DNA of 64,000 nt from Terrimesophilobacter sp044508495 (GTDB taxonomy: Bacteria > Actinomycetota > Actinomycetes > Actinomycetales > Microbacteriaceae), in NCBI GenBank assembly GCA_044508495.1, contig JBIQHP010000001.1:1-64000 (forward strand), read 5' to 3'. Positions within the stretch are counted from its first letter, which is position 1. Every line of letters begins with the position of its first letter. This document shows positions 25,925 to 35,204 of this stretch, in pieces. The notes under the pieces were generated by a model, which saw only the letters and a list, made by a program, of their open reading frames with translations, did no database searches and was not told where the DNA came from. The translations under genes and the position numbers were made by a program.

Positions 25925-27066
25925 TGAAGGCCGTGCACTTCGGTGCGGGCAACATCGGGCGGGGCTTCGTCGGGCTCGTCCTTCACGAGGCCGGGTACGA
26001 GATCGTCTTCGCGGACGTGAGTGCCGACCTCATCTGCGCGCTCCAGGAGTCCGACGCGTACCTCGTTCACGAGGTCGGAGCCGGTGCGACCGACCACGCC
26101 GTCGACGGCTACCGCGCCATCGACAGCGGGACGAATCTGACGGAGCTCGTCGACGAGATCGCCACGGCGGACCTCGTGACGACCGCGGTAGGCCCGAACG
26201 TCCTTCGTTTCGTGGCTCCGCCGATCGCGGAGGGTCTCCGGCAGCGCGAGGAGGGGATGGCCCCGCTCGGGATCATGGCCTGCGAGAACGCGATCGACGC
26301 GACCGACCTCCTGCGTGCCGAGGTCGAGCAGGCGCTCCCGCAGGCCGAGCACGACATCCTCCTCGGGCGGGCCGTCTTCGCCAACACCGCCGTGGACCGG
26401 ATCGTCCCCGCCCAGGAGGCAGGCACCCTCGACGTCACCGTCGAGTCGTACTTCGAGTGGGTCATCGATCGCACGCCCTTCCGCGGGAACCAGCCGGTCA
26501 TCCCGGGGGCGACCTTCGTCGACGATCTCGCGCCCTACATCGAGCGCAAGCTCTTCACCGTCAACACCGGCCACGCCACGATCGCCTACGCCGGCTTCCT
26601 CGCCGGGGCCTCGGCCATCTCCGACGCGCTCGCGCTCCCCGCCGTGGAGACCGCCGTGCGGGCGGTGCTCGGGGAGACGAAGCAGCTTCTCGTGGTCAAG
26701 CACGGCATAGACGAGCAGGAGCAGCAGGGCTACGTCGACCGGATCCTCCTCCGCTTCGCCAACCCTCATCTTCCGGACACCGTCGACCGGGTCGGGCGCC
26801 AGCCGCTCCGCAAGCTCGGACGCCACGAGCGGTTCATCGGCCCGGCGGCCGAGCTCGCCGAACGCGGCATCACGCCGACCGCGCTCCTGGATGCGGTGGG
26901 CGCCGCCCTGCGCTTCGACGTCCCCGAGGACGAGCAGAGTGTCCGGATGCTCGCCGCCCTCGTGGCCAGACCGGCCGAGGAGTTCGCGCGGGAGGTCTAC
27001 GGGATCGGGGACGGGCATCCGCTCTTCGACGACCTCGTCGCCGTGACCCGTGCGGCGAAGGGCTAG
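25924..27066 (+). CDS. mtlD: Mannitol-1-phosphate 5-dehydrogenase
   Basis: The protein has 380 residues. The N-terminal NAD-binding motif is HFGAGNIGRGFVG. The catalytic region includes ERKLFTVNTGHATIAY, with the conserved Lys and His. It oxidises mannitol-1-phosphate to fructose-6-phosphate, completing the pathway begun by MtlA. It is the last gene of the operon and converges on the oxidoreductase gene, with the stop codons overlapping by four bases. Confidence 0.95.
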   Translation: MKAVHFGAGNIGRGFVGLVLHEAGYEIVFADVSADLICALQESDAYLVHEVGAGATDHAVDGYRAIDSGTNLTELVDEIATADLVTTAVGPNVLRFVAPPIAEGLRQREEGMAPLGIMACENAIDATDLLRAEVEQALPQAEHDILLGRAVFANTAVDRIVPAQEAGTLDVTVESYFEWVIDRTPFRGNQPVIPGATFVDDLAPYIERKLFTVNTGHATIAYAGFLAGASAISDALALPAVETAVRAVLGETKQLLVVKHGIDEQEQQGYVDRILLRFANPHLPDTVDRVGRQPLRKLGRHERFIGPAAELAERGITPTALLDAVGAALRFDVPEDEQSVRMLAALVARPAEEFAREVYGIGDGHPLFDDLVAVTRAAKG

Positions 27067-28040
27067 GGCACCAGCAGGAGCTTGCCGATGTGGGCGCCCG
27101 ACTCCATCCTCTCGTGCGCGAGCCGGGCATCCTCCAGCCGGAATCTGGTGTCGACGACCGGCATGACCTGGCCGGAGGCGACGAGCGGCCAGACGTTCGC
27201 CCGCACGCTCGCCATGATCTCGTCCTTCTCCGCGGCCGGCCGGGCGCGCAGCGTGCTCGCGAAGATGCTTCCCCACTTCGCCATGAGGCGGCCGACGTTC
27301 AGCTCGCCCGGCGCCTGGCTCTGGTTGTCGATCAGGACGATCCGGCCGTGCCGGGCGAGCGCGCGCACGTTGCGGTCGAGGTAGTCGCCGCCGATCGCGT
27401 CGAGGATGACGTCCGCGCCCCGTCCGTCCGTCGCCTCGAGCAGGGCGGCCACGAAGTCCTGCTCCCGGTAGTCGATGAGGATGTCGGCGCCGAGCCGGCC
27501 GCAGGCCTCGAGCTTCGCCACCGAGCCGGCGGTCACCGCGACCTGGCAGCCCCGGGCGCGGGCGAGCTGGATCGCCATGGTCCCGATGCCGCTCGAACCG
27601 CCATGGACGAGGAGGGTCTCGCCGGCGCGCAGTGCGGCCGTCATGAAGACGTTGGACCACACGGTCGCGATCGCCTCGGGCAGCGCTGCCGCCTCCACGA
27701 GCTCGACCGAGTCCGGCACCGGCAGGAGCTGGCCGGCCGGCGCCACCGCGAGCTCGGCGTAGCCGCCGCCGGGCAGCAGGGCGCAGACCCGGTCGCCCGG
27801 TGCGACATCCGCGACGCCGTCGCCGAGCGTGCGCACGACGCCGGAGACCTCGAGACCGGGCCAGTCGGGCGCGCCGGGAGGGGGCGGGTAGCCGCCTTCC
27901 CGCTGATGCAGGTCGGCCCGGTTGACCCCTGCTGCCGCGACCTCGATGAGCACCTCGCCGTGACCGGGCACCGGGTCGGCGAGCTCGGTCGCGACGAGAG
28001 CCTCCGGTCCACCGGGTCGGCTGATCGAGACGGCCCGCAT
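27063..28040 (-). CDS. Zinc-independent NAD(P)H-quinone oxidoreductase (MDR family)
   Basis: The protein has 325 residues from the ATG at 28040. The GroES-like N-terminus has VNRADLHQREGGYPPPPG, a hallmark of the PIG3/QorA-type branch of the medium-chain family. The Rossmann part reads LLVHGGSSGIGTMAIQLARARG. No catalytic-zinc cysteine set is seen, consistent with a quinone reductase rather than an alcohol dehydrogenase. Stand-alone gene. Confidence 0.88.
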   Translation of the reverse strand: MRAVSISRPGGPEALVATELADPVPGHGEVLIEVAAAGVNRADLHQREGGYPPPPGAPDWPGLEVSGVVRTLGDGVADVAPGDRVCALLPGGGYAELAVAPAGQLLPVPDSVELVEAAALPEAIATVWSNVFMTAALRAGETLLVHGGSSGIGTMAIQLARARGCQVAVTAGSVAKLEACGRLGADILIDYREQDFVAALLEATDGRGADVILDAIGGDYLDRNVRALARHGRIVLIDNQSQAPGELNVGRLMAKWGSIFASTLRARPAAEKDEIMASVRANVWPLVASGQVMPVVDTRFRLEDARLAHERMESGAHIGKLLLVP

Positions 28041-28082
28041 GCCCTCCACGGTACGCCCAGCTATCCGGGTTACCGTGGAACC

Positions 28083-28574
28083 ATGCCGACAGTGCTGGAT
28101 CAGGAAATCGTCGCCGACGTGCTCGAGGGGGAGTGGCGCCTGGGTGCCACCAACGTCGTCGAGTGGCTCGACGGAACCCGGAGAGAGGTCGTGCTCCAGT
28201 TCGACATCGAGCAGTCCGACCCGCTCGTCGTCACCGAGCAACAGGCCTATACCTCGCCCGACGGCAGGAGGCGCCTCCAGTCGATCCGGAGCGAGTGGGC
28301 CGAGGGGGCGTTCCGTTCGCGCGGACGGGGGATCCTGAGGACCGGCGCGACCCGATGGCGTCTCGGCGGCGTGAGCGACGACCGGGCGACCATCGTCCTC
28401 CGCGTCGCCACCGTGCGCGAGGGGCAGGATGCGCTCTTCGTGCTGGTCCGCGCCGGCATGACGGCGGGCGAGCTGAGGGGCACCATCGCGATGCGGTCGC
28501 AGGAGTTCGGCGTCGGCCCGGAGGACTTCGCAAGCCTGAGCTGGCTCGACCTCCCGGCGCCAGAAGGCTTCTAG
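28083..28574 (+). CDS. Conserved hypothetical protein, likely beta-rich
   Basis: The protein has 163 residues from the ATG at 28083, 42 bp from the divergent oxidoreductase start. It alternates short hydrophobic and charged stretches (REVVLQFDIEQSDPLVV, TRWRLGGVSDDRATIVLRVA, LFVLVRAGM), which suggests a small beta-barrel. There is no signal peptide, membrane segment or motif that I recognise. Confidence 0.6.
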   Translation: MPTVLDQEIVADVLEGEWRLGATNVVEWLDGTRREVVLQFDIEQSDPLVVTEQQAYTSPDGRRRLQSIRSEWAEGAFRSRGRGILRTGATRWRLGGVSDDRATIVLRVATVREGQDALFVLVRAGMTAGELRGTIAMRSQEFGVGPEDFASLSWLDLPAPEGF

Positions 28575-28578
28575 GCGC

Positions 28579-28911
28579 TCACTCGGTCGGGAGCTGAAGC
28601 CCTTCGAGGCCCTCGATCTCGACGGGCTGGAAGCCGATGACGGGAACCGGGGACTCGTCGGACTGGCCGGTGGCCGCCGCGGGCGACGTGGCCCCGAGCG
28701 CGACGCTCGCGAGGAGCGCTCCGGCGAGCACGAGGGACGCCGCCGCAGCGCTGATCGAGGCGTTGGAGGCCGTGAGGTCGTTCGTGAGCCGCAGCCGGCG
28801 GACGGTGACGGCGATGCACACGAGCGCGGCGACCGCGAGGGCGAGGGTCACGAGGAACGGGAGGTTCACCCCGGCCAGAGGGGCGGAGGCGACGTGCAAG
28901 GCAGCAGGCAT
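28579..28911 (-). CDS. Small two-helix membrane protein, unknown function
   Basis: The protein has 110 residues from the ATG at 28911, with GGAAGGAAC upstream. It has two hydrophobic helices (FLVTLALAVAALVCIAVTV and AAASLVLAGALLASVALGA) around a basic loop, and ends in an acidic tail (VEIEGLEGLQLPTE). No family recognised. An upstream extension of the frame lacks protein character. Confidence 0.6.
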   Translation of the reverse strand: MPAALHVASAPLAGVNLPFLVTLALAVAALVCIAVTVRRLRLTNDLTASNASISAAAASLVLAGALLASVALGATSPAAATGQSDESPVPVIGFQPVEIEGLEGLQLPTE

Positions 28912-29023
28912 TGCCGGCTGTTCCTTCCGGGGGTAAGGAACGATTTCGGGTGGGTGACGCGAACCTTCGAGCGCAGGGCGCGCGAAGACCTGCCTGCACG
29001 TTAGCAGGCGGGCTGAGTTTGGG

Positions 29024-30124
29024 TCAAGACGACGGATCGAGGAGCGTCGTACCGAGAAAGCGGGCATAGGCGGTCCCTGCGCGGGCGAGCCCGGCCTCCG
29101 CTGCGAAACCCTGCGGCGAGAACGGCTGCGCCTCGATCTCCACCCCTCGACCGCGGACCGTCCGCTGCCAGGTTCCGACGACCAGGCCGTCCTTCACGAT
29201 CGTCGGCCGGAAGAGGCCGTTCCGCGCCGGGATGAGGCGGCCGGCGTGCTCCGGCGCGAGCTGCGGGGCGCGCTCCCGATAGCCGAGCAGGTACTCGTCG
29301 AAGCCCGGAAGCATCCGGATGCCGTCCCGTCCGGGATCGGGATCCGCGTCGGCCGCGAGATGCAGGGTCTCGTCGTCCCGCTCGATCGTACGGAGGCTCT
29401 CGCCGGCGATGGAGAGGCCGAGGCGCGCGTCGCGAAGGGTCAGAGAGGACCACCAGGCGAAGTCCCGAATGCTCGCAGGCCCTCGGCTGCGGAAGTAGCG
29501 GAGGGCGAGCTCGCCGAGCGCCTCCTCGCGGGCGAGGTCCCTGCTCGACCCGATCCACTCGTCGAGGAGCGCGAAGGTCTGCCGCCTGCCGTCGGGCGGG
29601 CCGAGGCACAGGGTCCCGGTCTGCGCGAGATACCACAGCACGTGGGAACCGCGCTGGCCGTCGGGCCGGATGCCGGCGCGCTCGAAGAGCGCATACATCG
29701 CCTCGCGCCGGAATGCCTGCCCGCCCTCGAGGGCTTCGCGCACGGCGTCCCGTGCCGTCTCGAGCATGGTCTCGTCGAGGCCGAGCGCCGAGCGCCGGGC
29801 GAGCGAGAGCCGCACGAGCCGCTCGGTGGTGAGGGAGAGGATCCAGCGCAGGTCCTCGGGCGCCACGAGGTGGAGCGTCCCCCGCAGGGGCCAGGACCGC
29901 ACGATCGACCCGTCGCGGAGTGCGGTGTCGACATCCGCCTCGGTCGAGCGGGGGAGCCGCAGCCCGATCGACCACGCGGCTCCCGGGAGGTCCTGCGCCT
30001 GCATCGCCGTCATCCAGCGGACGACGTCGGCAGGGTTCGTGAGGCTGTCCGGGTCGCTCCGTTGCGGGCCGATCCGCTGAGCGGCGAGGCGCTGGCGGAC
30101 GATCCTCCGGTCGGCGGCCCTCAT
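29024..30124 (-). CDS. Winged-helix DNA-binding domain protein (HTH_42 / YcaQ-like)
   Basis: The protein has 366 residues. WMTAMQAQDLPGAAWSIGLR near residue 40, IVRSWPLRGTLHLV near residue 74, FDEYLLGYRER, and NGLFRPTIVKDGLVVGTW are the landmarks of the PF06224 family, which includes DNA glycosylases that open interstrand crosslinks and other lesions (AlkX/YcaQ, AlkZ). The QxQ motif MQAQD matches the catalytic motif of these enzymes, so a DNA-repair role is likely but not certain. Its ATG overlaps the stop of the GH15 gene by four bases. Confidence 0.85.
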   Translation of the reverse strand: MRAADRRIVRQRLAAQRIGPQRSDPDSLTNPADVVRWMTAMQAQDLPGAAWSIGLRLPRSTEADVDTALRDGSIVRSWPLRGTLHLVAPEDLRWILSLTTERLVRLSLARRSALGLDETMLETARDAVREALEGGQAFRREAMYALFERAGIRPDGQRGSHVLWYLAQTGTLCLGPPDGRRQTFALLDEWIGSSRDLAREEALGELALRYFRSRGPASIRDFAWWSSLTLRDARLGLSIAGESLRTIERDDETLHLAADADPDPGRDGIRMLPGFDEYLLGYRERAPQLAPEHAGRLIPARNGLFRPTIVKDGLVVGTWQRTVRGRGVEIEAQPFSPQGFAAEAGLARAGTAYARFLGTTLLDPSS

Positions 30125-31917
30125 CCGCCGGCGGCGCCCTGCCCGCTCGCCTTCGCGATCGCGCCGGCCGCGCGCACGAGGCCGAGGTGCGAGAGAGCCT
30201 GCGGCGTGTTGCCGACCTGCCGGCCCCGAGTCGTGTCGTACTCCTCGGAGAGCAGGCCGACGTCGTTGCAGAAGCCGGTGAGCCGGTCCATGAGCCTCAC
30301 GGCATCCGGGAGGCGACCGCTCAGCGCGTACTGCTCGACGAGCCAGAACGAGCAGGCCAGGAACGGGAACTCGCCGGGCGGAAGGCCGTCGTCGGAGAGC
30401 TCGGCGCGGTACCTCAGGAGCAGGCCGTCCTCGAGGAGCTCCTCCTCGATCGCGGTGACCGTGCCGAGCATCCGCTCGTCGTCATGCGCCAGATAGCCGA
30501 TCTGGGCCAGCTGAAGGAGGGTCGCATCCACGCCCTTCGACCCGTAGTACTGCGTGTAGGTGTTGCGCTCGCGGTCGAAGGCATGCTGCTCGATCTCGTC
30601 GCGGATCGTCTCGCGCAGGGCCTCCCAGCGCTCGACCGGGCCGTCGAGCCCGTGATCGCGCACCGCGCGCACACCGCAGTCCATGGCGGCCCAGAGCATC
30701 GCGCGCGAATGGGTGAACTCACGGCGGGGTCCGCGCATCTCCCACATCCCGTGGTCGAGCCGCTGCCAGTTCTCCTCGACGAAGCTCAGCATGGCCCGCT
30801 GCAGGGGCCAGGAGAACTCGTCCTCCTTGACGCCGATCTCGCGCGCCTTCTGCAGGGCGATCATGGTCTCGCCGAAGATGTCGCCCTGGTACTGAGTGAA
30901 GGCTGCGTTGCCCTTGCGGACCGGGGCGGCGCCGTCGTAGCCGGGGAGACTGTCGATCGTGAGCTCGGTGAGCTCGCGCTCGCCGCCGAGGCCGTACATG
31001 ATCTGGATGTCGGCGGGGTCCCCGGCGATCGCGCGCAGGAGCCAGTTGCGCCAGGTCAGGGCCTCGCCGCGGAAGCCCCGGCTCAGGAGCACCTCGAGCG
31101 TCGCGGAGGCGTCGCGGAGCCAGACGAAGCGGTAGTCCCAGTTGCGCACCCCGCCCCACTGCTCGGGCAGGCTCGTCGTGGCCGCTGCGGCGATGCCTCC
31201 GGTGTCCTCGTGGGTCAGGGCGCGCAGCACGAGGAGCGAGCGCACCACGAGCTCCTCGTAGGGGCCGCCGTCCCTCACGCAGGAGGACACCCAGTCGGTC
31301 CACCAGGCGGTGGTCCTGGCGAGGACCGCGTCGACATCCGGATGCGGCGGGGCCGGCCGGTGCGAGGGGTACCAGGTGAGCGAGAGGTCGACGGTCTCGC
31401 CCGCGGCGACCGTGAACTCGGAGACGTGGGCGTGGTCGGCCGCCACGAGCCTCGGCCCTCGCACGACGACGGCGTCCGGCCCGGCGACGGCGATGATGCC
31501 GTGGCCGTCCTTCTCCTCGAACTGCCTCACCCAGGGCATGGCGTCGGCGTAGCCGAACCGGATGCGCAGCTCCTGCCTCATGGCGACCGAGCCCCGGATG
31601 CCCCTGACCCTCCGGATGAGATCGGCCCGCCGGTCGCCGTGCGGCATGACGTCCGTGACCTCGACCTCGCCCTCGGCGGTCACCCAGCGCGTCACGAGCG
31701 TGAAGGTCGGGCCGAGGTACTCGCGGCTCGTGCTCGTGACCTCGCCCACCGGCGCCAGAAGCCAACGGCCGTGGTCCTCGGTGCCGAGCAGCGCCCCGAA
31801 GGTCGATGCGGAGTCGAAGCGCGGGAGGCACAGCCAGTCGACGCTGCCGTCCCTGCCCACGAGGGCGGCCGTATGGCAGTCGCCGATCATCGCGTAGTCC
31901 TCGATGTGCAGTGCCAT
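30121..31917 (-). CDS. Glycoside hydrolase family 15 protein (glucoamylase/trehalase type)
   Basis: The protein has 598 residues. The N-terminal IEDYAMIGDCHTAALVGRDGSVDWLCLPRFDS is the usual opening of actinobacterial GH15 proteins. The (alpha/alpha)6 barrel shows VRNWDYRFVWLRDASATLEVL and a later GEFPFLACSFWLVEQYAL. Relatives in mycobacteria are trehalases, others glucoamylases; both release glucose, which fits the divergent G6PD gene 41 bp away. The substrate is not decided by sequence alone. Confidence 0.9.
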   Translation of the reverse strand: MALHIEDYAMIGDCHTAALVGRDGSVDWLCLPRFDSASTFGALLGTEDHGRWLLAPVGEVTSTSREYLGPTFTLVTRWVTAEGEVEVTDVMPHGDRRADLIRRVRGIRGSVAMRQELRIRFGYADAMPWVRQFEEKDGHGIIAVAGPDAVVVRGPRLVAADHAHVSEFTVAAGETVDLSLTWYPSHRPAPPHPDVDAVLARTTAWWTDWVSSCVRDGGPYEELVVRSLLVLRALTHEDTGGIAAAATTSLPEQWGGVRNWDYRFVWLRDASATLEVLLSRGFRGEALTWRNWLLRAIAGDPADIQIMYGLGGERELTELTIDSLPGYDGAAPVRKGNAAFTQYQGDIFGETMIALQKAREIGVKEDEFSWPLQRAMLSFVEENWQRLDHGMWEMRGPRREFTHSRAMLWAAMDCGVRAVRDHGLDGPVERWEALRETIRDEIEQHAFDRERNTYTQYYGSKGVDATLLQLAQIGYLAHDDERMLGTVTAIEEELLEDGLLLRYRAELSDDGLPPGEFPFLACSFWLVEQYALSGRLPDAVRLMDRLTGFCNDVGLLSEEYDTTRGRQVGNTPQALSHLGLVRAAGAIAKASGQGAAGG

Positions 31918-31958
31918 CGTCCCATCTTGTCACCGGGATGCGGGGTTACTGTGGGGGA

Positions 31959-33332
31959 ATGGCCGGTCGCATAGGAACACTCGTCGTCTTCGGAGCGAGC
32001 GGGGATCTCACGAGCAGGCTCCTGCTCCCCGGTCTCGGCCAGCTCATCGACTCCGGTCGGAGCCCGGACTTCCACCTCCTCGGAGTCGGTCAGCCCGGGC
32101 TGTCGGAGCCGGTCTGGCGCTCTCGCGTGGCGAAGGCCTTCGAGTCGGCGGGCGCCTCGGGGGCGAGGTCCCGCGCCGTGGCGGGGGTGTCGAGCTACCT
32201 GGGGGCGGACGTGACCGATCCCGGGGATCTCGCGCGCATCCTCGACGCCTGCACGGGGACCCCGGCGATCTACTTCGCGCTCCCGCCGCAGGTGACGATC
32301 GCGGCGTGCGAGGCGCTCGCGAAGGTCGCGCTTCCGGCGGGAACCGTGCTCGGCCTCGAGAAGCCCTTCGGCACCGACCTGCGCAGCGCGATCGCCCTCA
32401 ACCGGCAGCTCGTGAAGCTCGTCCCCGAGCGACGCATCCACCGCGTCGACCACTTCCTCGGCAAGTCCACCGTGCTCAACCTGCTGGGCCTGCGGTTCGC
32501 CAACCGCATCCTCGAGCCGGTCTGGAACGCCGAGAACATCGCGAGCGTCGAGGTCATCTTCGACGAGCAGCTCGCACTCGAGGGCAGGGCGGGCTACTAC
32601 GACCGGGCGGGCGCGCTCGTCGACATGATCCAGAGCCACCTCCTGCTCGTCATGGCGCTCGTGGCCATGGAGCCGCCGTCGAGCATCGACGCCGACGACC
32701 TTCGCGGCGCGATGGCTCAGGTGCTTCGCGCGACGCACCTGCTCGGCGGCGACCCGGCGGTCTCGAGCAGGCGCGCCCGCTACACGGCGGGGAGCATCGG
32801 GGGCCGGAAGCTGCCGTCCTATACGAGCGAGCCCGGGGTCGATCCGAAGAACCGCACGGAGACCCTCGCCGAGGTGACCCTGGGGATCGACAACTGGCGC
32901 TGGTCCGGCGTGCCCTTCACGCTGCGCTCCGGCAAGGCGCTCGCCACGGCGCGCAAGGAGATCGTCGTGACCTTCAAGGACGTCCCCCACCTGCCGAGCG
33001 GCTTCACCGGCCGGCCGGGGCCGGCCGCCCTGCGCATCTCGCTGAGCCCGGACGACATCAGCCTCGACCTCAACATCAACGGCCAGGGCGACCCGTTCAC
33101 GATCGACCGCGTCGTGCTGAGCACCGAGTTCGCGGCCGGGGCGCTTCCGCCCTACGGCGAGGTGCTCTCCGGGCTGCTCGGCGACGACCCGACCCTCTCG
33201 GTGCGCGCCGACGAGATCGAGGAGTGCTGGCGGATCGTCGAGCCGGTCCTCGCCGCGTGGCGGAAGGATGCCGTGCCGCTCCAGAGCTACCGGGCCGGCA
33301 CCGGCGGTCCCGCGACCTGGCCGACGAGGTAG
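31959..33332 (+). CDS. zwf: Glucose-6-phosphate dehydrogenase
   Basis: The protein has 457 residues from the ATG at 31959 (GGGGGA directly upstream). The NADP motif is VVFGASGDLTSRLLLP (9-24). Active-site segment RIHRVDHFLGKSTVLNL carries the catalytic His165, and LEKPFGTDL the conserved EKPxG. It oxidises glucose-6-phosphate in the pentose phosphate route. The sequence looks like the divergent zwf type that accompanies GH15 genes, and may be a second copy. Confidence 0.92.
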   Translation: MAGRIGTLVVFGASGDLTSRLLLPGLGQLIDSGRSPDFHLLGVGQPGLSEPVWRSRVAKAFESAGASGARSRAVAGVSSYLGADVTDPGDLARILDACTGTPAIYFALPPQVTIAACEALAKVALPAGTVLGLEKPFGTDLRSAIALNRQLVKLVPERRIHRVDHFLGKSTVLNLLGLRFANRILEPVWNAENIASVEVIFDEQLALEGRAGYYDRAGALVDMIQSHLLLVMALVAMEPPSSIDADDLRGAMAQVLRATHLLGGDPAVSSRRARYTAGSIGGRKLPSYTSEPGVDPKNRTETLAEVTLGIDNWRWSGVPFTLRSGKALATARKEIVVTFKDVPHLPSGFTGRPGPAALRISLSPDDISLDLNINGQGDPFTIDRVVLSTEFAAGALPPYGEVLSGLLGDDPTLSVRADEIEECWRIVEPVLAAWRKDAVPLQSYRAGTGGPATWPTR

Positions 33333-33341
33333 CGCCCCCGG

Positions 33342-34235
33342 TCAGCGGAGGACCGGCGCCAGGAGGTCGCCGTCCCCGGCCACGCGCTCGAGGACCTCGG
33401 CGTACTCGAGCTGGGCCAGCGCGGGAGAGGCGAGCTCGTCCCAGGTTCTCGGCGCGGCGACCGTGGGGCGCATCCGGCCGCGCAGCGAGTACGGGGTCAC
33501 GGTCGTCTTCGACGCGTTGTTCTGGCTCCAGTCGACGAACACCCTCCCCTTCCGCGCGGTCTTGCTCATCTCGCTCACGACGAGGTCAGGATGCTCGCCC
33601 TCGAGGGTGCGCGCCAGCTCGTGGGCGAGGTCGGAGATCCGGTCGGAGGATCGCGAGCCGTCGAGTGCGGCGTAGAGGTGGATGCCCTTGCTGCCACTCG
33701 TGACCGGGTGCGCCTCGAGACCGCGGTCGGCCAGGAGCTCTCTCGCGAATCCGGCTACCCGGGCGCATTCGGCCAGTCCCGCCCCCTCGCCGGGGTCGAG
33801 GTCGAGGACGAGGCGATCCGGGTTCCTCCGCGCGCCGCGCGGCCCGAAGCGCCACTGCGGCGTGTGGAGCTCGAGGGCGGCGAGCTGGGCGAGCCAGACG
33901 AGCGTCGCGCGGTCGTTGACGAGCGGATAGTCGTTGGAGTGGTCGAGGTGCTGGATCGTACGGCGCTTCACCCAGGCCGGCGCGGAAGGCTCCAGGTTCT
34001 TCTGGAAGAACACCTCGCCCGGCTTCTCGGAGGTGCCGACACCGTGTACCCAGCGCTTGCGCGTCGCCGGACGGTCCGCGGCATGGGGGACGAGGACCGC
34101 CGCGATCGCGGAGTAGTAGTCGACGACGTCGCCCTTCGTCGTGCCGGTCTCGGGATACATGACCTTCGCGGCATTGGTCAGGGCGATCCGGTGGCCGCCG
34201 ATCGTGACCACGGTGCGACTGCTCGCGGATGCCAT
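33342..34235 (-). CDS. Stand-alone LigD polymerase (PolDom) protein
   Basis: The protein has 297 residues from the ATG at 34235. This is the archaeo-eukaryotic-primase-like domain of LigD: LVLDLDPGEGAG with the metal-binding Asp pair, HPVTSGSKGIHLYAAL, and GRVFVDWSQNNASKT. The ligase and phosphoesterase domains are absent, as in other single-domain PolDom proteins. The domain adds nucleotides during non-homologous end joining with Ku; no ku or ligase gene is in the window. Confidence 0.9.
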   Translation of the reverse strand: MASASSRTVVTIGGHRIALTNAAKVMYPETGTTKGDVVDYYSAIAAVLVPHAADRPATRKRWVHGVGTSEKPGEVFFQKNLEPSAPAWVKRRTIQHLDHSNDYPLVNDRATLVWLAQLAALELHTPQWRFGPRGARRNPDRLVLDLDPGEGAGLAECARVAGFARELLADRGLEAHPVTSGSKGIHLYAALDGSRSSDRISDLAHELARTLEGEHPDLVVSEMSKTARKGRVFVDWSQNNASKTTVTPYSLRGRMRPTVAAPRTWDELASPALAQLEYAEVLERVAGDGDLLAPVLR

Positions 34236-34290
34236 CCCTCCATCATCGCCGCTCAGCTGACGGATCGCTGGGCGTCGTCCCGTTCGGAGA

Positions 34291-35046
34291 CTAGTCCTCC
34301 GGGTCGTCCGGGTCGATCGGCGCGTGGTGGTCCCGTCCGGCCTCACCGTGCTTCCAGTAGCCGGCGATCTTCACCTGCGCAGGCGGGAGTGCGAGTTCCC
34401 GCCTGAGATAGCGGCGGATCGGGACGAGCGTCGTCGCCTCGCCGGCGACCCAGACGAAGGTGTCGTCACCGAGAGGGCCGAGTGCCCGGATGGCGCGGTC
34501 GAGCGCGCTCTCCGCCTTGTCGAGCCAGACGACCCGTGCCCGATGGACGTGCTCGGGGTCGAGGTAGGCGGCATCCGAGGAGTTGCCGAGCTCGACGAAG
34601 CCCAGGATCTCGACCTCCTCGGGGAGCATCTCGATCCACCGGGCGAACGCGGGAAGCGCGGACTCGTCCGCGCCGAGGATCACCCGCGCGGCCCCGGTCG
34701 GCGGGAGGTGCGAGCCGCGCGGTCCGCCGACCGTGAGCGCGTCGCCCTCGGCCGCGGATGCCGCCCAGCCCGAAGCAGGCCCGTCGCCGTGCAGGAAGAA
34801 GTCGAGGTCGAGCTCCGGGAGGGCGCCGCCGGAGGCAGGGCGGAAGGCGCGGGGCGTGTAGTCGCGGCGGGTGTCGTCCGCGAGCAGGACCTTGACGTGG
34901 TCGGCCGGCCCGAGGCTCGTGAACCCCTCGAGCTCCTCGCCGCGAAGGGTGACCCTGACGAACCCGGGGGACAACGACGCCTTCCTCGCGACAGTGAGAT
35001 TGCGGACGACGGTCTCATGGCGCACAAGCGGGCCGCGCTCGATCAA
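34291..35046 (-). CDS. Siderophore-interacting protein (FAD-linked ferric reductase)
   Basis: The protein has 251 residues from the TTG at 35046, which has AGGAG with 7-nt spacing; neither the TTG at 35115 nor the GTG at 35025 has a good ribosome site. RDYTPRAFRP is the FAD-binding RxYS/T motif. The C-terminal SIP domain includes VILGADESALPAFARWIE, FVWVAGEATTLVPIRRYLRREL and AGYWKHGEAG. It reduces ferric siderophores to release iron. No uptake genes lie nearby. Confidence 0.9.
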   Translation of the reverse strand: MIERGPLVRHETVVRNLTVARKASLSPGFVRVTLRGEELEGFTSLGPADHVKVLLADDTRRDYTPRAFRPASGGALPELDLDFFLHGDGPASGWAASAAEGDALTVGGPRGSHLPPTGAARVILGADESALPAFARWIEMLPEEVEILGFVELGNSSDAAYLDPEHVHRARVVWLDKAESALDRAIRALGPLGDDTFVWVAGEATTLVPIRRYLRRELALPPAQVKIAGYWKHGEAGRDHHAPIDPDDPED

Positions 35047-35154
35047 GGCTGTTCTCCTGGGCTCTGCGGGATTCGCGGCGATCCGGAGGGCCCGGCCGCA
35101 CTCGACGACAGTCAACGCTAGCGCACCGCGCGGTCCCGATCGGGACCGCTGTCG

Positions 35155-35183
35155 TTGTCGGGGCGGAGACCGGCCGCTATACT
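35155..35183 (+). promoter_or_regulatory. Strong predicted promoter
   Basis: TTGTCG at 35155-35160, a 17-bp spacer and TATACT at 35178-35183 are close to consensus for the housekeeping sigma factor. The transcript would begin near 35190, giving a short leader containing GGAGGAG before the ATG at 35205. Confidence 0.65.
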
Positions 35184-35204
35184 CCTTTCCTTCGAGGAGG
35201 AGAT

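Noticed and set aside
35047..35115. Longer start (TTG at 35115) for the siderophore-interacting protein
   Set aside because: The extra 23 residues lack family similarity and there is no ribosome site, whereas AGGAG precedes the TTG at 35046.
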